64,000 bases of DNA from Melaminivora sp034675505. GTDB taxonomy: Bacteria > Pseudomonadota > Gammaproteobacteria > Burkholderiales > Burkholderiaceae_C. Below, piece after piece: positions 19,028 through 28,236 of this stretch. Both the position numbers and the translations under genes were made by a program. The stretch covers positions 1 through 64,000 of the forward strand of contig JAUCDD010000027.1 of assembly GCA_034675505.1 (NCBI GenBank), given 5' to 3'. The notes beneath the pieces were generated by a model, which made no database searches, was not told the origin of the DNA, and was given only the letters and a program-made list of their open reading frames with translations. Every line of letters starts with the position of its first letter. Within the stretch, counting starts at the first letter, position 1.

Positions 19028-20941
19028 ATGGACCAGCCCAGCCTGCTCGTGCAGCTGCTCAACGGCCTGGCCGGCGCGTCCACGCTGTTCCTGGTCGCGG
19101 CCGGGCTGTCGCTGATCTTCGGGGTGCTGCGCATCGTCAACTTCGCGCACGGCTCGCTGTACATGCTGGGGCTGTACGTGGCGTATTCCAGCGTCGAGCA
19201 GCTCGGCGGCGCCATCGGCTTCTGGCCGGCGCTGCTGCTGGCGCCGCTGGCCGTGGGCCTGCTGGGCGCGGCGCTGGAGGTGCTGCTGCTGCGGCGCATC
19301 TACCACGCGCCCGAGCTGCTGCAGCTGCTGGCCACCTTTGCCCTGGTACTGGTCATCAAGGACGCCGCGCTGTGGCTGTGGGGCCCGCAGGAGCTGTTCG
19401 GCCCGCGCGCGCCGGGCGCGCTGGCCGGGGCGGTGGACATCCTGGGGCGGCGCTTTCCCGCCTACGACCTGCTGGTGATCGCCGCCGGGCCGCTGGTGCT
19501 GGCGCTCTTGCACCTGCTGCTGACGCGCACCCGCTGGGGCACCCTGGTGCGCGCCGCCACGCAGGATCGCCAGATGCTGGCCGCGCTGGGCGTGAACCAG
19601 GCCTGGCTGTTCACCGCCGTGTTCGCCCTGGGCGCGTTGCTGGCCGGCCTGGCCGGGGCGCTGCAATTGCCGCGCGAGCCCGCCAGCCTGGAGCTGGACC
19701 TGCTGACCATAGGGGCGGCCTTCGTCATCGTGGTCGTGGGCGGCATGGGCTCGCTGCCCGGCGCCTTCGTGGCGGCGCTGGTGATCGGCGAGCTCAAGGC
19801 GGTGTTCATCTGGCTGGGCACGGTGACGCTGGCCGGCGTGGCGCTGGACTTTCCCAAGCTCACGCTGGTGGTGGACTTCGCCGTCATGGCCGCCGTGCTG
19901 GTCTGGCGCCCCTGGGGCCTGCTGGGCCGCCCGCAGGAGGCCGCGCGCAACCTGGGCGCGCCCGAGGCGCCGCTGCAGCCACCCGGCCGCGCCGCCGGCG
20001 CCGCCTGGGCGCTGGTGCTGGCCGTGCTGGCGCTGCTGCCCTGGGCGCTGGGCGCAGACAGCTACGCCGTGGTGCTGCTGACCGACATCGCCATCGCCGC
20101 GCTGTTTGCCGCCAGCCTGCATTTCATCGTCGGGCCGGGCGGCATGCATTCCTTCGGCCATGCGGCGTACTTCGGCGTGGGCGCCTATGCGCTGGCGCTG
20201 CTGGTGCGCGGCAGCGGCCTGCCGCTGGGCGCGGCGCTGGCGCTGGCGGCGCTGGCGGGCGCGGCCTGTGCCCTGGTCTATGGCGCGCTGTGCGTGCGCC
20301 TGGCCGGCGTGCCGCTGACCATGCTGACGCTGGCGCTGGCGCAGATCACCTGGGCCGTGGCCTGGCAGTGGGATGCGGTGACGGGCGGCAGCAACGGCCT
20401 GACGGGCGTGTGGCCGCCCGGCTGGCTGGCCGAAGGGGCGCGCCTGTACTGGCTGGCGCTGGCGCTGGCGGCCGCCGGCGTGGGGCTGCTGCGGCGCGTG
20501 CTGCACGCGCCCCTGGGCTGGTCGCTGCGCGCGGTGCGCGACTCGCTGGCGCGCGCGCAGGCCATCGGCCTGGCGGCGCGCGGCGTGCGCTGGGCGGCGT
20601 TCACGCTGGCCGGCCTGGTGGCGGCGCTGGCGGGCGCGCTGTTTGCGCTGTCCAAGGGCAGCGTGGCGCCGGACGTGCTGTCCGTGGGCCGCTCGGTCGA
20701 TGGCCTGGTGATGGTGCTGCTGGGCGGCATCCAGCAGCTCGCCGGCCCGGTGGCCGGCGCCGCCGCCTTCACCTGGCTGCACGACAGCGCCGCGCGCACC
20801 ACCGAATACTGGCGCGCCGGCATGGGAGCGGTGATCCTGCTGCTGGTCTTGCTGTTTCCGCAGGGGATCGCCGGGCTTGCCCGCGCCTGGCGCCGGGATG
20901 GCGCTATCAAAATCGAAGAAAAACCGGAGGCTGCGCCATGA
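19028..20941 (+). CDS. fused branched-chain amino-acid ABC permease (LivH-LivM)
   Basis: This 637-residue protein joins the two permeases of a branched-chain importer. Residues 1-300 are LivH-like: GLSLIFGVLRIVNFAHGSLYM, then VVVGGMGSLPGAFVAALVIGE. Residues from about 335 are LivM-like: ALFAASLHFIVGPGGMHSFG, HAAYFGVGAYALALL, the GVPLTMLTLALAQITWAVAW segment, TGGSNGLTGV, and GLVMVLLGGIQQLAGPVAGA. The linker between the halves is rich in Ala, Pro and Gly. About 16-18 helices are expected. The stop overlaps the next start as ATGA. A GCTATCAAAATCGAAG stretch near the 3' end resembles the core of the dispersed repeat. Confidence 0.92.
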   Translation: MDQPSLLVQLLNGLAGASTLFLVAAGLSLIFGVLRIVNFAHGSLYMLGLYVAYSSVEQLGGAIGFWPALLLAPLAVGLLGAALEVLLLRRIYHAPELLQLLATFALVLVIKDAALWLWGPQELFGPRAPGALAGAVDILGRRFPAYDLLVIAAGPLVLALLHLLLTRTRWGTLVRAATQDRQMLAALGVNQAWLFTAVFALGALLAGLAGALQLPREPASLELDLLTIGAAFVIVVVGGMGSLPGAFVAALVIGELKAVFIWLGTVTLAGVALDFPKLTLVVDFAVMAAVLVWRPWGLLGRPQEAARNLGAPEAPLQPPGRAAGAAWALVLAVLALLPWALGADSYAVVLLTDIAIAALFAASLHFIVGPGGMHSFGHAAYFGVGAYALALLVRGSGLPLGAALALAALAGAACALVYGALCVRLAGVPLTMLTLALAQITWAVAWQWDAVTGGSNGLTGVWPPGWLAEGARLYWLALALAAAGVGLLRRVLHAPLGWSLRAVRDSLARAQAIGLAARGVRWAAFTLAGLVAALAGALFALSKGSVAPDVLSVGRSVDGLVMVLLGGIQQLAGPVAGAAAFTWLHDSAARTTEYWRAGMGAVILLLVLLFPQGIAGLARAWRRDGAIKIEEKPEAAP

Positions 20942-22497
20942 CCGCCGCAGCGCCGCCGCCACCGCCGCTGCTGCAGGTGCAGGGCCTGCACAAGGCGTTT
21001 GGCGGCGTACACGCGGTGCGCGGCCTGTCGCTGCAGCTGGCCGAGGGCGAGCTGCTGGCATTGATCGGCCCCAACGGCGCGGGCAAGACCACCAGCTTCA
21101 ACCTGGTGGGCGGCCAGCTCCGCCCCGATGGCGGGCGCGTGCTGCTGGCCGGCCGCGACATCACCGGGCTGGCCCCGCAGCAGCTGGCGCGCCGGGGCGT
21201 GGCGCGCACCTTCCAGATCGCGCAGACCTTCGCCAGCTTCACGGTGCTGCAGAACGTGCAGCTGGCGCTGCTCAGCCACGCCGGCCTGGCCTGGCGCTGG
21301 TGGCGCCGCGCGGACGGCCACCGCCGCGCCGATGCCCTGGCGCTGCTGGCGCAGGTGGGCATGCAGGAGCAGGCGCAGCGCGCGTGCAGCGAGCTGGCCT
21401 ATGGCGACGTCAAGCGCGTGGAGCTGGCCATCGCCCTGGCCGGCAGCCCGCGCCTGCTGCTGATGGACGAGCCCACCGCCGGCATGGCGCCGGCCGAGCG
21501 CGTGCAGCTGATGCAGCTGGTGGCCGGGCTGGCGCGGGCGCGCCGCATGGGGGTGCTGTTCACCGAGCACAGCATGGACGTGGTGTTCGGCCAGGCCGAC
21601 CGCGTGGCGGTGCTGGTGCGCGGCCAGCTGCTGGCCGAAGGGCCGCCGGCGCAGATCCAGGCGGACGAGCGGGTGCAGGCGGCCTACCTGGGCACCGAGG
21701 CACCGCCGCCGGGCGGCGCTGCGGCGCGTGCGCCGGCCGCGCCGGCCCCCGCCCGGGCGGCCCCGCCCGCGCCTGCATCGCTGCTGGCCGTGCGCGAGCT
21801 GCACGCCTGGTACGGCGGCGCGCACATCCTGCACGGCGTGTCGCTGCAGGTTGCGCCGGGCGAGGTGCTGGCGCTGATGGGGCGCAACGGCGCGGGCAAG
21901 TCCACCACGCTGAAGGCCATCGCCGGGCTGCTCGCGCGCACCCAGGGGCACATCGACTTCCTGGGCCGCCCCATCCAGGGGCTGCCCGCGCACCGCATCG
22001 CTCGCGCCGGCCTGGGCTACGTGCCCGAGGAGCGGCGCATCTTCACCGAGCTGAGCGTGCTGCAGAACCTGGAGGCCGGCCGCCAAGCGCCGCGCCGCCA
22101 GCCCGACGGCAGCGCGCTGCCGCCCTGGACGGTGCAGCGCCTGTTTGCGCTGTTTCCCAACCTGGCGGAGATGCCGCAGCGCCCCGGCGGGCGCATGAGC
22201 GGGGGCGAGCAGCAGATGCTGGCGGTGGCGCGCACGCTCATGGGCCAGCCCCTGCTGGTGCTGCTGGACGAGCCGTCCGAAGGCGTGGCGCCGGTCATCG
22301 TGCAGCAGATGGCGCGCGCCATCGCCGAGCTGAAAGGCCACGGCCTGGCGGTGCTGCTGTGCGAGCAGAACCTGGCCTTTGCCCAGGCGGTGGCCGACCG
22401 CGCCTGCGTGCTGGAGAAAGGCCGCATCGTGTACCAGGCGCCCATGGCCGAGCTGGCGGGCGACGGCGCGGCGCGGCGGTTGTACCTGGGGGTGTGA
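20938..22497 (+). CDS. fused branched-chain amino-acid ABC ATPase (LivG-LivF)
   Basis: This 519-residue protein carries two complete ATPase domains. The LivG half has Walker A GPNGAGKTT from residue 44, GVARTFQIAQTFASFTVLQN, a degenerate signature CSELAYGDVKRVELA and Walker B LLLMDEPTAGM. An Ala/Pro linker covers about residues 255-280. The LivF half has Walker A GRNGAGKST from 315, GYVPEERRIFTELSVLQNLE, signature MSGGEQQMLAVART and Walker B LLLDEPSEGVAP. It overlaps the fused permease by four bases. Together with the binding protein this makes a whole five-part importer from three genes. Confidence 0.93.
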   Translation: MTAAAPPPPPLLQVQGLHKAFGGVHAVRGLSLQLAEGELLALIGPNGAGKTTSFNLVGGQLRPDGGRVLLAGRDITGLAPQQLARRGVARTFQIAQTFASFTVLQNVQLALLSHAGLAWRWWRRADGHRRADALALLAQVGMQEQAQRACSELAYGDVKRVELAIALAGSPRLLLMDEPTAGMAPAERVQLMQLVAGLARARRMGVLFTEHSMDVVFGQADRVAVLVRGQLLAEGPPAQIQADERVQAAYLGTEAPPPGGAAARAPAAPAPARAAPPAPASLLAVRELHAWYGGAHILHGVSLQVAPGEVLALMGRNGAGKSTTLKAIAGLLARTQGHIDFLGRPIQGLPAHRIARAGLGYVPEERRIFTELSVLQNLEAGRQAPRRQPDGSALPPWTVQRLFALFPNLAEMPQRPGGRMSGGEQQMLAVARTLMGQPLLVLLDEPSEGVAPVIVQQMARAIAELKGHGLAVLLCEQNLAFAQAVADRACVLEKGRIVYQAPMAELAGDGAARRLYLGV

Positions 22498-22596
22498 CCC
22501 GGGGCCGCCGCGTCAGGGCCTGTTCAGCGGCTTTTCATGGTGCGCCTTGCCCCGCGAAGGTGGCGTATGCAAGGCGCAGGCCGCAGCCGGGCGTTC

Positions 22597-23383
22597 TCAG
22601 CCGGCGGCTGGCTCCGGCGGCGGCACAGCGCCTTCGCGCAGGCGGCGCGCGCGCGCCAGCTGCTGGGTGACCTGGCGCCGGTCCATGCCGTACATGTCGG
22701 CGAAGCCCTCGGGCGTGGCGCCGCTGGCCTCGAAGGCGCGCGCCAGCGCCTCGGCGCGCGCATCGCGCTCGGCGACCTCGGCAAAGGCCTGGTCCAGCAG
22801 CGCGTTGGCGCGCTCGTCGCGCCCGCGCACCAGCGCGTCATAGTCCTGGCGCGACAGGCCGCTGGCCTCGAAGGCCTGGCCGATGCGCCGGCACAGGCGC
22901 TCGTCCAGGTCTTCGCCATCGCGCGGCTTGCGGCGGCGGAACACCTCCAGCAGCGCGTGGTGCACATGCTCGGGGGCCATGGCCTCGACGCCCTGGCCCG
23001 CCAGGTCATGGCGCTGCTGGCCCTGGGCCACGGCGTTCAGGTAGCGCGTGGAGCGCGTGTGCAGGGCCAGCGCCTGCTTGAGCGCGTCGCGGTCGATGGC
23101 CTCGCCGTGCGCGGCCAGCAGGTCGTGGAAGATGCCGCGCTTGAGCGGCAGCGGCTGCGCGCCAAACAACTGCGGGTGCCACTGGGCCAGCTGGTCCAGC
23201 AGCGGGTGGTGGCGCCGCGGCGCGGCCTGCGCCGGTGCCGGCGCATTGCCCGGGCGGGGGCGCGGCCCGCGCCGGCGCTGGCCGGCGGGCGGCCCGGCCG
23301 GGGCTGCAGCAGCGGCGGCTGGCGCGTCGGCAGACGGGGCGGCGGGGGGTGGGAAGGGGAAGCGCAGGGTCGGTCGTCGTCAT
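22597..23383 (-). CDS. proQ: ProQ/FinO-family RNA-binding protein (probable +1 frameshift in N-terminal tail)
   Basis: ProQ/FinO proteins are RNA chaperones binding structured small RNAs and mRNA 3' ends. The FinO domain is clear: HPLLDQLAQWHPQLFGAQPL, PLKRGIFHDLLA, LKQALALHTRSTRYLNAVAQG and RHDLAGQ. A helical tail follows with QDYDALVRGRDERANALL and YGMDRRQVTQQLARARRLRE. The basic, Ala/Pro-rich N-terminal tail (GQRRRGPRPRPGNAPAPAQ) is in the FinO frame, but no ATG is. The ATG at 23383 (MTTTDPALPLPTP) is one base out of frame, and dropping one base from the G6 run at 23344-23349 joins the two. Otherwise a rare start codon would be needed. A sequence error is the simplest reading. Confidence 0.82.
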
Positions 23384-23479
23384 GGCCGGGGCAGGCGGGG
23401 CAGGCGCCACATGCGGGCCCGCTCCCTCAGTGAAAGCAAGCCTGCCATCATGCCAGCATTGGCCGCGGCCGCCGGCTCC

Positions 23480-23485
23480 TAAAAT
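23480..23485 (+). promoter_or_regulatory. -10-like hexamer just upstream of pyrF
   Basis: TAAAAT ends eight bases before the pyrF ATG, with CCCCGCCC between and no ribosome binding site. A start site near the ATG is expected, giving a leaderless mRNA. Confidence 0.5.
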
Positions 23486-23493
23486 CCCCGCCC

Positions 23494-24318
23494 ATGACAT
23501 TCACCGACATGCTGCGCGATGCCACGGCGCGCAACGGCTCGCTGCTGTGCGTGGGCCTGGACCCCGAGCCCCAGCGCTTTCCCCAGGCGCTGCGCGGCGA
23601 CGCGCACCGCATCTACGACTTCTGCGCCGCCCTCGTGGACGCCACCTGCGACCTGGTGTGCGCCTTCAAGCCGCAGATCGCCTACTTCGCCGCGCACGGC
23701 GCCGAGATGCAGCTGGAGCGGCTGATGCAGCACATGCGCGCCAACGCCCCGCACGTCCCGGTCATCCTGGACGCCAAGCGCGGCGACATCGGCTCCACGG
23801 CCGAGCAGTACGCGCGCGAGGCCTTCGAGCGCTACGGCGCCGACGCCGTGACGCTGTCGCCCTTCATGGGCTTCGACTCGCTCGCGCCCTACCTGCAATA
23901 CCACGGCAAGGGCGCCTTCCTGCTGTGCCGCACGTCCAACCCCGGCGGCGACGACCTGCAGGCGCAGCGCCTGGCCAGCGTCCCCGGCCAGCCGCTGCTG
24001 TACGAGCACATCGCGGGCCTGGCGCAGGGGCCCTGGAACAGGAACGGCCAGCTGGGCCTGGTGGTGGGCGCCACCTACCCCGAGGAAATCGCGCGCGTGC
24101 GCGCCCTGGCGCCCACGCTGCCGCTGCTGATCCCCGGGGTGGGCGCGCAGGGCGGCGACGCCGCCGCCACGGTGCGCGCCGGGCTGACGCCCGAGGGCCC
24201 GATCATCGTGAACTCCTCGCGCGCAGTGCTGTACGCCAGCGGCGGCGATGACTGGCAGGACGCCGCGCGCAGCGCTGCCGCGGCCACGCGCCAGGCGCTG
24301 GCCGCCGCGCGCGGCTGA
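23494..24318 (+). CDS. pyrF: orotidine-5'-phosphate decarboxylase, long (type 2) form
   Basis: This enzyme makes UMP from OMP, the last step of pyrimidine synthesis. At 274 residues it is the long form found in Burkholderiales and actinobacteria. The N-terminal block is NGSLLCVGLDPEP and the catalytic block is DAKRGDIGSTAEQYA with Lys95 and Asp98. Later come LSPFMGFDSLAPYL, LLCRTSNPGGDDLQ, VVGATYPEE and LIPGVGAQGGD, the last being the phosphate loop. It converges with the Bug-protein gene, six bases apart. Confidence 0.95.
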   Translation: MTFTDMLRDATARNGSLLCVGLDPEPQRFPQALRGDAHRIYDFCAALVDATCDLVCAFKPQIAYFAAHGAEMQLERLMQHMRANAPHVPVILDAKRGDIGSTAEQYAREAFERYGADAVTLSPFMGFDSLAPYLQYHGKGAFLLCRTSNPGGDDLQAQRLASVPGQPLLYEHIAGLAQGPWNRNGQLGLVVGATYPEEIARVRALAPTLPLLIPGVGAQGGDAAATVRAGLTPEGPIIVNSSRAVLYASGGDDWQDAARSAAAATRQALAAARG

Positions 24319-24324
24319 GCCGGC

Positions 24325-25365
24325 TCAGCTGGGCTTCACGCCGGCGGCCTGCAGCTCGCGGCCCCAGATGGGCGCTTCCTGTGCCCACAGGCGGGCGAAT
24401 TTCTCCGGCGTGTCGTCGTCCACCGGCACGAAGCCGGCAGCGATGATGCGCGCCGTGCCCTCGCGGCTGGCGACGGCGCGGTTGGCGGCGGCGGCCCACT
24501 GGCGCGCGGCGTCGCGCCCCATGCCCTTGGGGCCGGCGATCGCCAGCCAGCCGGTCAGCGCCAGGGCTTCCTGGCGCAGCCCGGCTTCGGCAAAGGTCGG
24601 CACCTCGCCCAGCAGCGGGATGCGGCGCGGGCCGGTCACGGCCAGCGCGCGCAGCTTGCCCGAATCGATGTGCGGCTTGAGGTTGATCATGCTGCCGATG
24701 CCCACGCGCACCTGCCCGCCCAGCATGTCCGCCACCATCGGCGCCTCGCCCTTGTAGGCGACGTGCGTCATGTCGGCCTGCGCCGCGTCGCTGAGCGTGG
24801 AGCACACCAAGTGCCCGTGCGAGCCGATGCCGTAGGAGCCGTAGGAGAGCTTGCCCTTGTTGGCGGCGATCCAGGCCATGTATTCCTGCATGTTGCGCGC
24901 CGGCACGTCGCTGGTCACCACCAGCGCGATCGAGGCCAGGCAGACGCGGCTGATCGGCGTCAGGTCCGTGAGCGGATCGAACGGCATCTTCGACTGCACG
25001 TAGCGGTTGGTGAGCATGGTGGAGGTGGTGCCCAGCAGCACGGTGTGGCCGTCGGCGCCGCTTTTCACCACCGCGTCGCCGGCAATCACGCCGGCCGCGC
25101 CGGGCTTGTTGTCCACCACCAGCGGCTGGCCCAGCACGCTGCCGATGCGCTCGCCCAGCACGCGCGAGATCACATCCGTGGCGCCGCCAGCGGCAAAGGG
25201 CACGACGATTTTCACCGGCCGCGTGGCAAAGCTGGCGCCAGCGCCCGGCTGCTGCTGCGCCAGCGCCGCCAGCGGCCCGGCGGCGAGCAGGCCGGCGCCC
25301 AGGCGCGCGCCAACGGCCAGCAGTTGGCGGCGGTCGAGTGCGGCGAAGGCTTCGGGTGGGGTCAT
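24325..25365 (-). CDS. Bug-family (tripartite tricarboxylate transporter) binding protein
   Basis: Bug proteins are periplasmic receptors, hugely expanded in Bordetella and Comamonadaceae, that bind carboxylates; most lack dedicated membrane partners. This 346-residue protein has an RRQLLAVGARLGAGLLAAG signal resembling a Tat leader. Family blocks are RPVKIVVPFAAGGATDVISR, GQPLVVDNKPGAAGVIAGD and a GTTSTMLTNRYV loop. Later blocks are MPFDPLTDLTPISR, HVAYKGEAPMVADMLGGQV and LRALAVTGPRRIPLLGEVPT. It lies beside acyl-CoA genes on the same strand, so it may capture the acid they degrade. No TctA/TctB genes are present. Confidence 0.9.
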   Translation of the reverse strand: MTPPEAFAALDRRQLLAVGARLGAGLLAAGPLAALAQQQPGAGASFATRPVKIVVPFAAGGATDVISRVLGERIGSVLGQPLVVDNKPGAAGVIAGDAVVKSGADGHTVLLGTTSTMLTNRYVQSKMPFDPLTDLTPISRVCLASIALVVTSDVPARNMQEYMAWIAANKGKLSYGSYGIGSHGHLVCSTLSDAAQADMTHVAYKGEAPMVADMLGGQVRVGIGSMINLKPHIDSGKLRALAVTGPRRIPLLGEVPTFAEAGLRQEALALTGWLAIAGPKGMGRDAARQWAAAANRAVASREGTARIIAAGFVPVDDDTPEKFARLWAQEAPIWGRELQAAGVKPS

Positions 25366-25407
25366 GGCGGAGTCTCCTTGGGGTGGTGGTGAATGGCGCC
25401 GCGCGCA

Positions 25408-26550
25408 TCACAGCGTGCGGGCGATGATTTCCTTCATGATCTCGTCGCTGCCGCCATAGATGCGGCCCACGCGCGCGTCGGCCCAGGCGCGGCCGACCTG
25501 GTATTCGCTCATGTAGCCGTAGCCGCCGTGCAGCTGCAAAAATTCGTCCAGCAGGCGGTTTTGCAGCACCGTGGCGTTGAGCTTGGCCATGGCCGCGCGC
25601 TCCGGCGTCAGTTCGCGCTGCATGTGCAGTTGCATGCAGTCGTCCACGAACACGCGCAGCATGGTCGCCTGCGCCTTGGCTTCGGCCAGCTTGAAGCGCG
25701 TGTTCTGGAACTCGAACACGCTCTGGCCGAAGGCCTTGCGCTCGCGCGTGTAGGCGATGGTCTTGTGCAGAAAGGTCTGAACCGACGCGGCGGCGCGCAC
25801 GGCAACCACCAGGCGCTCCTGCGCCAGCTCCTGCATCAAATACCTGAAGCCCAGGTTCTCCTCGCCCAGCCGGTTGGCCACCGGCACGCGCACGTTGTCG
25901 AAGAACAGCTCGGAGGTGTCCTGCGCCAAAAGGCCGATTTTTTCCAGCTTGCGGCCCTTGGAAAAGCCCGGCGTGCCGGCCTCCACCACGATCAGCGAGA
26001 CACCTTTGGCGCCCATGTCGGGCGCGGTCTTGGCGACGACGATGACCAGCTCGCTGTTGATGCCGTTGGTGATGAAGGTCTTGCTGCCGTTGATGACGTA
26101 GTCGCCCCCGTCCCGCACGGCCGTGGTGCGCACCGATTTCAGGTCGCTGCCGGCGCCGGGCTCGGTCATGGCAATCGCGCCGATCAGCTCGCCCGCCGCC
26201 ATGCGGGGCAGCCAGCGGTCTTTTTGCTCGGCGTTGCCGTAGGCGTGGATGTAGGGCGCGACGATGTCCGAATGCAGCGGAAAGCCGAGGCCGCTGGCGC
26301 CGATGCGGGCGATCTCTTCGAGCAGCACCGCGGCGTGGCCGAAGTCGCCGCCGCCGCCGTAGGGCTCGGGCAGCATGGGGTTGAGCAGCCCCTCGCGCCC
26401 GGCCTTGCGCCACACCTCCCTGGGCACGATGCCGTCGCGCTCCCACTGCGCGTGGAAGGGTTCGACCTCGCGCTCGAAAAAGCGCCGCACCTGTGCGCGG
26501 AACTGCTCGTGGTCTTCGCGGAAGATGCTGCGCTGGGTCAGGTCCTGCAT
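25408..26550 (-). CDS. acyl-CoA dehydrogenase
   Basis: This flavoenzyme of 380 residues introduces the 2,3 double bond of an acyl-CoA, passing electrons to ETF. The FAD motif is IAMTEPGAGSDLKSV, then VINGSKTFITNG, GLLAQDTSELFFDNVRVP and the C-terminal LQLHGGYGYMSEYQVGRAWADARVG. The end reads IYGGSDEIMKEII, with Gly where short-chain enzymes have the catalytic Glu of IYEGT, so the base must lie elsewhere as in isovaleryl- and long-chain-type enzymes. It lies 43 bp before the Bug gene on the same strand and 66 bp after the acyl-CoA synthetase gene, suggesting one operon. Confidence 0.92.
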   Translation of the reverse strand: MQDLTQRSIFREDHEQFRAQVRRFFEREVEPFHAQWERDGIVPREVWRKAGREGLLNPMLPEPYGGGGDFGHAAVLLEEIARIGASGLGFPLHSDIVAPYIHAYGNAEQKDRWLPRMAAGELIGAIAMTEPGAGSDLKSVRTTAVRDGGDYVINGSKTFITNGINSELVIVVAKTAPDMGAKGVSLIVVEAGTPGFSKGRKLEKIGLLAQDTSELFFDNVRVPVANRLGEENLGFRYLMQELAQERLVVAVRAAASVQTFLHKTIAYTRERKAFGQSVFEFQNTRFKLAEAKAQATMLRVFVDDCMQLHMQRELTPERAAMAKLNATVLQNRLLDEFLQLHGGYGYMSEYQVGRAWADARVGRIYGGSDEIMKEIIARTL

Positions 26551-26591
26551 GGCTGTGCTGTCGGGTCGTTTAAGGGGTGAAAAGCGCGGGA

Positions 26592-26630
26592 GCCGGCGTG
26601 GATCAATGGCATCCAGCTATGATTTTTGTG
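26592..26630. repeat. dispersed repeat copy at the acyl-CoA synthetase stop codon
   Basis: GCCGGCGTGGA, then ATCCAGCTATGATTTTTG, closely matches the 52.7-kb copy (GCCGGCGTGGA, then CTCCAGCTAC plus AAAAATCATAG). The TAG stop of the upstream synthetase gene (26617-26619 on the minus strand) falls inside the core. Confidence 0.55.
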
Positions 26631-28236
26631 GATCGCGCAGGGCAAAGCCGGCTGCTGCATCGTTGCGCCAACGCTCCTTGAGCTGGCGGCGCAAGAGCTT
26701 GCCGGTCGCAAGCCGCGGCAGCGCATCGACGAACACCATGCGCCGCGGCAGCTTGATGCGCGACAGCACCTCGGCTGCCTGCGCGGCGATGGCGCGGGCC
26801 ATGGCTTCGTCGCCCGCGTGGCCGGCGTGCAGCACCACTGCGGCCAGGGGCGCTTCGCCGAAATCCGCGTCCGGCACGCCGACCACGGCCGCCTCCTGCA
26901 CGGCCGGGTGGCACGCCAGCGCCAGCTCGATCTCCTGCGGGTACAAGTTCACGCCGCCTGACAGGATCAGGTCGGCGCGGCGGTCGCTGAGAAACAGATA
27001 ACCGTCAGCATCCACATGGCCCAGGTCGCCGTAGGTGGCCCAGCCCTGCGCGTTGATGGCCTGGCGCGTCTTGTCCGCATCGTTCAGGTATTCGAAGCTG
27101 CCCCCGCCCGAGAAGTACACCTGCCCGACCTCGCCCGGCGGCAGCTCGCGGCCGTCATCGCCCAGGATGTGCAATTGCCCGCTCGTTGCGCGCCCCACCG
27201 ATCCCGGGCGCTGGCGCCATTCGGCCGCGGTGATGGTGGTGGTGCCGCAGCCCTCGGAGCCGGCGTAGTACTCGATCAGCACCTCGCCCCACCAATCGAG
27301 CATGGCCTGCTTGAGCGGCACCGGGCAGGGCGCGGCGGCGTGGATGGCCACGCGCAGGCTGGACAGGTCGTGCGCGGCGCGCACCGCGGGCGGCAGCGCC
27401 AGCAGGCGGTTGAACATGGTCGGCACCCACTGGCTGTGCGTGACGCGGTGGCGCTCGATGAGCGCGAGCGCCTGCCGCGCATCGAAGTGCTCCATGACGA
27501 TGGCCTGCCCGCCGAGCTCCAGCACGCGCAGCGTGTAGCGCAGCGGCGCCGCGTGGTACAGCGGCGCGGGCGAGAGATAAACCGTGTCCGTGCCCATGCC
27601 CATGAGCCTTTGCGTGCCCAGCGCCTCCGGGTCGAGCCGGCCGCGCAGGCTGGCCGGCTGCAGCGGTTTGAGCACGCCCTTGGGCCGCCCGGTGGTGCCC
27701 GACGAATACAGCAGGTCGCGCCCCAGCGGGCGGTTGTTCAGGTCGATAGGCCGTGTGTCCAGGGCGGCCAGGGCGGCCAGCGCGGCGTGCAGCGCTGGCG
27801 CCTGCGGCGTGGCTGCGTCCACCGTCCAGCAGGGCAGCTCGCTGCTGGCCTCGCTGCTGCGCAGCGCCTGGCGGGCCTGCGCCAGCGTGCCCTGCGAGGC
27901 GATGAGCAAGCGCGCGCCGCAGTCCTGCACGATCCAGGCAACCTCGGCGGGCGACAGGTGGGTGCTGAGGATGGCCGCATACAGCCCGGCCTGGCGCGCC
28001 GCCAGCGCCAGGGTGAGGATCTCCAGGCGGTTCTCCAGCAGCACGGCAAAGCGCTCGCCCGGCTGCAGGCCGTCCATCGCCAGCCACTGCGCCATGCCCA
28101 GCGCCTGCCGGGCGACGTCGCCGGCCGTGTGCGCGGCGCCCTGCGCGCCGCCAACGCCGGCCAGGCGCAACACCACGCGGTCGGGCGCCGCCGCCGCGCG
28201 GCCGAAGAAATCCTGCTGCTGCTGCTCTTGCTGCAT
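26617..28236 (-). CDS. AMP-forming acyl-CoA synthetase
   Basis: This 539-residue adenylate-forming ligase activates a carboxylic acid to its CoA ester. Motifs in order are LLYSSGTTGRPKGVLKPL (P-loop), an aromatic-binding region QWVPTMFNRL, EYYAGSEGCGTTTI, GWATYGDLGHVDADGYLFL, the hinge SDRRADLILSGGVNLYP and the catalytic lysine block LPRLATGKLLRRQLKE. It belongs to the fatty-acyl/caiC-like branch. The start at 28236 gives a Gln-rich N-terminus, MQQEQQQQDFF. Downstream on the same strand are the dehydrogenase and Bug genes. A 31-base purine tract lies upstream. Confidence 0.9.
   Translation of the reverse strand: MQQEQQQQDFFGRAAAAPDRVVLRLAGVGGAQGAAHTAGDVARQALGMAQWLAMDGLQPGERFAVLLENRLEILTLALAARQAGLYAAILSTHLSPAEVAWIVQDCGARLLIASQGTLAQARQALRSSEASSELPCWTVDAATPQAPALHAALAALAALDTRPIDLNNRPLGRDLLYSSGTTGRPKGVLKPLQPASLRGRLDPEALGTQRLMGMGTDTVYLSPAPLYHAAPLRYTLRVLELGGQAIVMEHFDARQALALIERHRVTHSQWVPTMFNRLLALPPAVRAAHDLSSLRVAIHAAAPCPVPLKQAMLDWWGEVLIEYYAGSEGCGTTTITAAEWRQRPGSVGRATSGQLHILGDDGRELPPGEVGQVYFSGGGSFEYLNDADKTRQAINAQGWATYGDLGHVDADGYLFLSDRRADLILSGGVNLYPQEIELALACHPAVQEAAVVGVPDADFGEAPLAAVVLHAGHAGDEAMARAIAAQAAEVLSRIKLPRRMVFVDALPRLATGKLLRRQLKERWRNDAAAGFALRDPQKS

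Noticed and set aside
23169..23171. TTG as the start of proQ at 23169
   Set aside because: It would cut off HPLLDQLAQWHPQ, a conserved part of the FinO domain, so translation must begin upstream.
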